Source of the DNA: Nonomuraea jabiensis | GTDB lineage: Bacteria > Actinomycetota > Actinomycetes > Streptosporangiales > Streptosporangiaceae | Reading direction: 5' to 3' | DNA: 64,000 nt | Assembly (NCBI RefSeq): GCF_014204795.1 | Contig: NZ_JACHMB010000001.1 | Coordinates: 9,932,501-9,996,500, forward strand | Part shown: one piece after another, positions 59,196 to 64,000 of the stretch | Numbering within the stretch: the stretch's first letter is position 1 | Layout of the letters: each line of letters starts with the position of its first letter | Notes under the pieces: generated by a model | Database searches by the model: none | Told to the model about the DNA's origin: nothing | The model's input: only the letters and a program-made list of their open reading frames with translations | Translations under genes and position numbers: made by a program

Positions 59196-60757
59196 CCGGC
59201 CGCACATCGGCGACGGCCGCAGTCCTCGTCCTGATGGCAAGCGCATCGATGCTCGTGGCGGGCGGCACGCCCGCCCGTGCCGGCGAGGTCTCCGATCCGG
59301 TGGCCGTGACGGCGTCGGGCAAGGTCCGGGGAACGGCTCAGAGCCAGGTGCATCGTTTCCGCGGCATCCCGTACGCCGCCCCGCCAACCGGGGAGCGGCG
59401 CTGGCAGCCACCCCAGCCGCCGAGTCCCTGGCCCGGCATCCGCGACGCGACGAAGGCGGGACCGGCGTGCATGCAGCAGGAGGCGCCTGACATGCCCAAG
59501 GGCACGCCGCAGAGCGAAGACTGCCTCACCCTGGAGGTGACCACACCCGCCCGGCCCGGCAAGCGACGGCCGGTCATGGTCTGGGTGCCCGGCGGCGGTT
59601 TCATCACCGGCGCCGGCTCGATCTATGACACGGCACGACTGGCCGCGGCCGGAGACCTCGTGGTGGTGACGGTCAACTACCGGCTCGGCGTCTTCGGCTT
59701 CTTCGCCCACCCCGAGCTGGGCGAGGCCAGCAACTTCGGCCTGCAGGACCAGGTGGCGGCGCTGGGCTGGGTACGCGCCAACATCTCCGCGTTCGGCGGC
59801 GATCCCGGCAAGGTGACCCTCGCCGGAGCCTCGGCCGGCGCGATGAGCACCTGCACCCTCATGACCTCACCAGCCGCCCGGGGCCTGTTCCACCGGGCGA
59901 TCGTCCAGAGCGGATCATGCCGCACCAGCCATCCGGCCGGAGCGTTGGGCACGGGCATGCCCGCGATCTCCTCCTGGCATCCGATCCAGACCATCCAGGG
60001 CGCCGGCCAGGCCCTCGCCGAGCAACTCGGCTGCGCCGACGTCGCGTGCCTGCGCCGCAAGAAGGCCGGTGAGCTGTTGCCGTACACCGCCCAGTTCCCA
60101 CTGCTCGCCTACGGCACCAGCCTCGTCCCGCAAGAGCCGGCCAAGATCTTCGCCGCGGGCAAGCAGGCCACCATACCGCTGCTGCAAGGCAACGCCCACG
60201 ACGAGCACGTCGAGTTCATCCTGACCGCCTACCCGCACGACATCACCACCCGCCAGTATCCGGCCGTGCTCAAAACCGCCTTCGGAGCGGCCGCACCACG
60301 GGTCGAACGACGCTACCCCGCGCGACGGTTCCCCTCCCCCATCGCGGCGGCCGGCCGCGTGTTCAGCGACAGCGGCTGGATCTGCCCCTCATGGAAGGCC
60401 GGCCGCGAGCACGCCAGAAAAGCGCCCACCTACGCCTACGTCTTCACCGACCCTTCCGCGCCCACCCCCAGCGGACAGCCCCTGCCCGCCCACGTCCGCC
60501 CCGCCACCGCGCACGGAGCCGAGACCTTCTACCTTTTCGATTTCCCCGACGCTCCAGGACTCACCGCAGACCAGCGACGCCTCGCGGACCAGCTCGTCGG
60601 CTACTGGACGCGGTTCATCCGCACCGGCGACCCCAACGGGGCGGGCAGCACGACCTGGCCCCGTCTCGACGCCGCCGACAGCGCGCTCAACCTCGCTCCT
60701 GATGCGGTACGCCCGGTCAACATAAAAGTCGCCCACCACTGTGGTCTCTGGTTCTGA
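59192..60757 (+). CDS. Secreted type B carboxylesterase
   Basis: This 521-residue protein has a signal peptide ending near TPARAGEV. The carboxylesterase family B fold shows FRGIPYAAPPTGERRWQPP, SEDCLTLEV, the oxyanion-hole GGGFITGAG, the nucleophile elbow GASAGAMS (GASAG instead of the common GESAG) and a final region with HGAETFYLFDFP holding the catalytic His. It should hydrolyse carboxyl esters outside the cell. Operon with the small membrane protein and TetR control suggest induction by an ester-bearing compound. Confidence 0.92.
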   Translation: MTGRTSATAAVLVLMASASMLVAGGTPARAGEVSDPVAVTASGKVRGTAQSQVHRFRGIPYAAPPTGERRWQPPQPPSPWPGIRDATKAGPACMQQEAPDMPKGTPQSEDCLTLEVTTPARPGKRRPVMVWVPGGGFITGAGSIYDTARLAAAGDLVVVTVNYRLGVFGFFAHPELGEASNFGLQDQVAALGWVRANISAFGGDPGKVTLAGASAGAMSTCTLMTSPAARGLFHRAIVQSGSCRTSHPAGALGTGMPAISSWHPIQTIQGAGQALAEQLGCADVACLRRKKAGELLPYTAQFPLLAYGTSLVPQEPAKIFAAGKQATIPLLQGNAHDEHVEFILTAYPHDITTRQYPAVLKTAFGAAAPRVERRYPARRFPSPIAAAGRVFSDSGWICPSWKAGREHARKAPTYAYVFTDPSAPTPSGQPLPAHVRPATAHGAETFYLFDFPDAPGLTADQRRLADQLVGYWTRFIRTGDPNGAGSTTWPRLDAADSALNLAPDAVRPVNIKVAHHCGLWF

Positions 60758-60957
60758 TCAACCGAGACACCGCAGGGAGACAAGAGGTTCACGACCCCCT
60801 TGACGATCTCCGACCGTCCCGTGCGGAACCTCCAAGGCCAGGCCGCCCACCGGCAAAAAACGCGGATCGCGGCGGCTGGCGACCGCCCAATTCGACAAGA
60901 CCGGCTATCAAAAGTAGCTCTGACCTGGCAAAGGCTGGTCTGATCGGTCACCCACAA

Positions 60958-61251
60958 TCACGAGCAGAAGGTGCTGGCTGCCGAGGCGGGTAGCCGGCTG
61001 CGCCGGGTCGGCATTTCATCGTGCCAGGCCTCTTCGACGGCACCCATGAGTTCGTCCTGACCGCGACGAACAGCGGAACACGCCTCATCCAGAGTGAGAC
61101 CTTCAAGGGCATCCTCGTGCCCTTCCTCGGCAAGATGATCGCCGGCACCGAGCGGAACTTCGCGCGTCTGAACGAGGCGTTGAAGAGGCACGTGGAATCG
61201 CCCCGGGTTGATGAAGGCCTTGGTGTCCCCCGGCCGGCGAGCGAAGGGTGA
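60958..61251 (+). pseudogene. SRPBCC-domain protein, C-terminal remnant with frame change
   Basis: KVLAAEAGSRLRRVG in one frame is followed by VPGLFDGTHEFVLTATNSGT in another, then LIQSETFKGILVPFLG and NFARLNEALKRHVE. This is the second half of a polyketide-cyclase/SRPBCC domain whose first half is gone. The flanking 60758-60957 and 61252-61502 hold no gene I can support, only short protein-like pieces such as HEIAVTELLLVATAARLAP. Confidence 0.65.
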
Positions 61252-61502
61252 ATTCCGGGTGAGTGAATCGGGCGTGCGCCCGCTGAGGCGGAGGTGCTGA
61301 TCAGGCTGCCGCGCGAGGCCACCGGGGCGATCGCGCCGCCGGCCCACGAGATCGCCGTCACCGAGCTGCTGCTCGTCGCCACGGCCGCCCGCCTGGCGCC
61401 CACGACGACGCGAGCGGCTGGCCGACCTCGACGCGCTCACCCGGACGCTCCGAGCGAGCGAGCGGGCGGCGAGGAACGCGGCGGGGGAACGCGGCGGGAG
61501 AC

Positions 61503-62057
61503 TCAGTCGCGCAGGAACTCGGCGGCCTGGCGGCGGAGCCTGTCCGGGGCGTCCGCCCAGACGGGGGCCCGCGTCATCGCCTCCAGCCTGACCTTCTTCA
61601 CCTCGCGTGGCGCGTCGGCGCCCACCCCGAGGTGCGGCCACAGGTGGTCGAGCTCGTCGTACGGCAGGTCCCACGACTGTCCGATCGCCCCTTCGTCGGG
61701 AGCCGCCGGCAGGAACACCTCGTCGGCGGTCCGCGCCGGGTCGACCTGGACGATCGTCAGTCCGAGGTGTTGGGCCGCGTCGCGCAGGCGGCGCCGGTGG
61801 CTCTCGACGGTCTCCGGCGACGGCTGCCCCCCGCCGGACAGCAGCGCCAACAGCCAGCCCGACGCACCGACCTTGGACAGGTCGAGGACGAGCCGCGCGC
61901 CGGCATCGTCGGTGAAGGCCCGGTGGGCGAGGCTGGCCTCATTTCCGGGCCCCTCGGCACGCGGGACCTCGTCGAGGCCGAGCGTGCCGATCAGCTGCCG
62001 CACCTGATCGGCCGCGAGGTCCCCGTGGGCGAGGACCCGGAGCACGGGCCAGAGCAT
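61503..62057 (-). CDS. Small coupled protein, candidate immunity partner of the ART/NTase-like protein
   Basis: This 184-residue protein starts two bases after the large upstream gene, with GGGAGGA inside the last codons of that gene, so translation is coupled. It has no signal peptide or membrane helix. The sequence is acidic and Asp/Leu-rich (VLAHGDLAADQVRQLIGTLG, FLPAAPDEGAIGQSWDLPYD, ELDHLWPHLGVGADAPREV). I do not recognise a family. Position, size and acidity are those of immunity proteins to toxins, but this is inference only. Confidence 0.65.
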   Translation of the reverse strand: MLWPVLRVLAHGDLAADQVRQLIGTLGLDEVPRAEGPGNEASLAHRAFTDDAGARLVLDLSKVGASGWLLALLSGGGQPSPETVESHRRRLRDAAQHLGLTIVQVDPARTADEVFLPAAPDEGAIGQSWDLPYDELDHLWPHLGVGADAPREVKKVRLEAMTRAPVWADAPDRLRRQAAEFLRD

Positions 62058-62059
62058 CG

Positions 62060-64000
62060 TCAGTGTCCTCCCTCGTCGGTGAACGGCCAGTCGACCAGCC
62101 AGGCTCTCGGGTTGTCCGGGTTGTGGATGATCCAGTCGGTGTCGCGGAAGTGCGACGAGAGCGGCGAGCCCGTCACCGTCCCGTCGAACGGCCCGCTGGA
62201 CTCGAAGAGCCCCAGCGAGATCGGCCGCCCCAGCAGCGCCTCCCAGTCATTCTTCCATGCCGCCAGTTCGGGGAAGGATTCCATCAGGCTCTGCTTGTCC
62301 ATGTAGCCATGACCGCCCATGAAGTCCCCCGGGTAGCGGTCGGGGGCCCAGTGCGAGCGGGCCACCCGTACCATCGCGGTGCTGGAGAGGTCCATGTCGT
62401 AGTCACTCGGCTCGGTCTCCAACCCCAGCCGGTACATCGAGTCGAACGGGCGGCGCAGCGGGCGGTTCGGGTCGTCGCCGAACCATTCCCGCAGCCTGCG
62501 CGCCGCTTCCGGATTGCTGTCCGGGATGTCCTCCGGTGCCGGGAAGGTCTTGTGCATCCCGGCGAACATCCCGGCACCGGTTCCCTTGAGCCGGATGTCG
62601 ACGTCGGACGGCCCGATCCCGTGGCGTCCGAGCGCGTCGAGCAGTTCGCCCGCGTACCGGTGGTACTGCTCCGGCGTCATTCCCAGCGGGGACTGCCGGG
62701 TGACGAGCCACTTGAGCTGCACGGGGGCGATGCCGAGGAAGTCGAGGTCCCGCTTGGCGATGCGGTAGCCGGAGTCGTCCGCGGGCCACCATGGGGGGTG
62801 GGGTTCCCTCCCGTCGAGCACCCGGTCGATGCGGCGGCTCACGGGGTCGTTGAGATCGAGGTCTCCGGCCATCACGGGAGTCGGCCGCAGCTCCTTGACG
62901 GCGGGGCCCGGGAACACGGCCGGCGGATCGGCCTTCTCCGTGGGCCTGCCTGCGGTGATGTGGTCCAGCGTCACCAGCCGGTCGCCGGGGAGTGAGACGA
63001 ACTCGCGCTGCTTGAAGAAGCCCATGCCCGTCAGGGGCATGGAGATGATGTCCTGCGCGGGTTTCCTGTCGACCAGCAGAACGCCGCGGCCGTCGAGGGA
63101 GTCCAGCCAGTCCATGACCACCTGCCGGTCGGCGGACCAGCTCGCCAGCGGCCGGCTCCGCAGCTCGACCATGTCCCCGGGGCGCAGCGCGTCCCACGCC
63201 GAATACCCGCCCTCCGGCCAGGCCATCCCCCTGTACGCGATCACCTCGTCGATGCCGCGCCTGGCCAGCTCCTCCTGCGTGATCTCGTACTGCGCGCGCA
63301 CGAACTCCCGCAGCGTGTTGCGGTTGTACAGCAACTCCATGTCGACCGCGCTGCGGGTCTTGCCGTCCATCGGCCAGGAGATGGCCTGGGTGAGGCCGAA
63401 TTCCTCCTGGACGACCTCCTGCAGGGCCAGGACCCGGGCGTTGCTGTTGGCGTTGCGGTGTGCCCAGGCCCCGAGGAGCTCGCTCACCGCGATCCGCCGT
63501 ACCAGGGACTCGGCGTCCGGGGTGTCCATCCGTATCACTTTGTCGGGCGCGTGGCTGGGGTCGGCGGTGTCGAGCTCGCGAACGTGGCGGACCTGCGCGC
63601 CTATGGACGGGAAACGCTCGTTGAACGGGACCAGCACGTAGTCGCCGTCGCCCAGGCGGTTGATCATGTCCGAGCCGACGTGCAGGCCGACCGCGGCCAG
63701 GACCAGCTCGGGCGTCGACGACCGCATTCTTCCCGCGAGGGCGTCGATGGTGTGCGTCTTGGCGTCACTGGTGTCGGTGAACCGGCCGTCGCCGGTCAGC
63801 AGCGCCTCCGCGGCCTGGCGGGCGTGCGCGCGCTCGGGAGAGCCGGGCGGCGGAGGCGGCGGATAGTGGACGGGCGGCTGGGTGTCGGGCATGGTGACCT
63901 CGTGGCCGGCCGCCCTGGGCAACAGCCGCCCGGTCCCCCGCGCGTGCTCGGCGACGTGCTCGAAGCGCTGAATCACCGCCTCGTACATGGAGAGCCGGTT
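62060..64000 (-). CDS. Large protein with ADP-ribosyltransferase-like and nucleotidyltransferase-like regions (5' end outside window)
   Basis: The frame is open to the window edge, so the N-terminus is missing; at least 645 residues are present. A Pro-rich linker (PPVHYPPPPPPGSPE) is followed by a helical region, then an ART-like fold: VIAYRGMAW with the NAD-site Arg (63224-63241), PLASWSADRQV as the S-x-S strand, and FFKQREFVSLPGD with Gln-x-Glu (63003-63011). About 70 residues on, a second region reads VQLKWLVTRQSPLGMTPEQY, DVDIRLKGTGAGMFAGMHK and SDYDMDLSS (about 62390), like a nucleotidyltransferase Gly-Ser loop and Asp pair. Such layouts are typical of polymorphic or secreted toxins. The coupled small gene downstream may be immunity. 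Activities are not proven. Confidence 0.7.
   Translation of the reverse strand, partial: NRLSMYEAVIQRFEHVAEHARGTGRLLPRAAGHEVTMPDTQPPVHYPPPPPPGSPERAHARQAAEALLTGDGRFTDTSDAKTHTIDALAGRMRSSTPELVLAAVGLHVGSDMINRLGDGDYVLVPFNERFPSIGAQVRHVRELDTADPSHAPDKVIRMDTPDAESLVRRIAVSELLGAWAHRNANSNARVLALQEVVQEEFGLTQAISWPMDGKTRSAVDMELLYNRNTLREFVRAQYEITQEELARRGIDEVIAYRGMAWPEGGYSAWDALRPGDMVELRSRPLASWSADRQVVMDWLDSLDGRGVLLVDRKPAQDIISMPLTGMGFFKQREFVSLPGDRLVTLDHITAGRPTEKADPPAVFPGPAVKELRPTPVMAGDLDLNDPVSRRIDRVLDGREPHPPWWPADDSGYRIAKRDLDFLGIAPVQLKWLVTRQSPLGMTPEQYHRYAGELLDALGRHGIGPSDVDIRLKGTGAGMFAGMHKTFPAPEDIPDSNPEAARRLREWFGDDPNRPLRRPFDSMYRLGLETEPSDYDMDLSSTAMVRVARSHWAPDRYPGDFMGGHGYMDKQSLMESFPELAAWKNDWEALLGRPISLGLFESSGPFDGTVTGSPLSSHFRDTDWIIHNPDNPRAWLVDWPFTDEGGH

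Overview
The window is high-GC actinomycete chromosome. GTG starts, four-base ATGA stop/start overlaps, many TetR-family regulators, a SARP regulator carrying four TTA codons, actinobacterial families (SCO0854-like, TIGR04222, Rv1733c-like) and a groEL without groES but with a CIRCE element all fit a filamentous actinomycete. A Streptosporangiaceae (Nonomuraea-like) origin is my guess and cannot be proved here. No rRNA, tRNA, CRISPR array or intact transposon was recognised.

Layout. 0-3 kb: end of a LuxR-type gene, then two cell-wall hydrolases (amidase and M23 peptidase) sharing the same C-terminal SapA-like domain. 3-11 kb: SARP regulator, tenA under a TPP riboswitch, an SCO0854-like protein, and an MFS exporter divergent from an ArsR-like regulator. 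11.1-20.7 kb: a SAM-IV-type riboswitch followed by one tightly packed operon (polyamine-type ABC importer, HyuA, HyuB, M20 amidohydrolase). 20.9-22.8 kb: two secreted proteins, one an exo-beta-1,3-galactanase-like GH43 with a ricin-type lectin domain. 22.9-26.3 kb: a three-gene operon of a cucumopine-synthase-like protein, a DAO-type flavin oxidase and a cytochrome P450. 26.3-37.6 kb: an ABC ATPase with TetR, manA, a flavin reductase, a thioredoxin-reductase/methyltransferase fusion, an XRE-cupin regulator, membrane proteins, an ABC-2 permease, a ferredoxin-reductase-like enzyme and folE. 37.7-48.5 kb: a Cys-rich regulator, a lipoprotein, an HTH-PPOX protein, a HAD phosphatase with a deleted GH65 gene, a frameshifted phytase-like esterase, a PrmC relative, an SMP-30 lactonase, a TetR-FBP operon, and a LysR/PEP-mutase pair. 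48.5-61.3 kb: groEL, five TetR regulators, an EmrB-type exporter, a second P450, secreted hydrolases and several decayed genes. 61.5-64 kb: the 3' part of a large protein with an ADP-ribosyltransferase-like and a nucleotidyltransferase-like region, followed by a small coupled gene that may be its immunity protein.

Regulation is unusually readable. There are two metabolite riboswitches, a CIRCE element and about nine inverted or direct repeats placed exactly between regulators and their likely targets. Three convergent gene junctions hold degenerate GC-rich tandem repeats. Pseudogenes cluster between 40 and 61 kb and include a matched pair of 5'-truncated divergent genes that marks a deletion.
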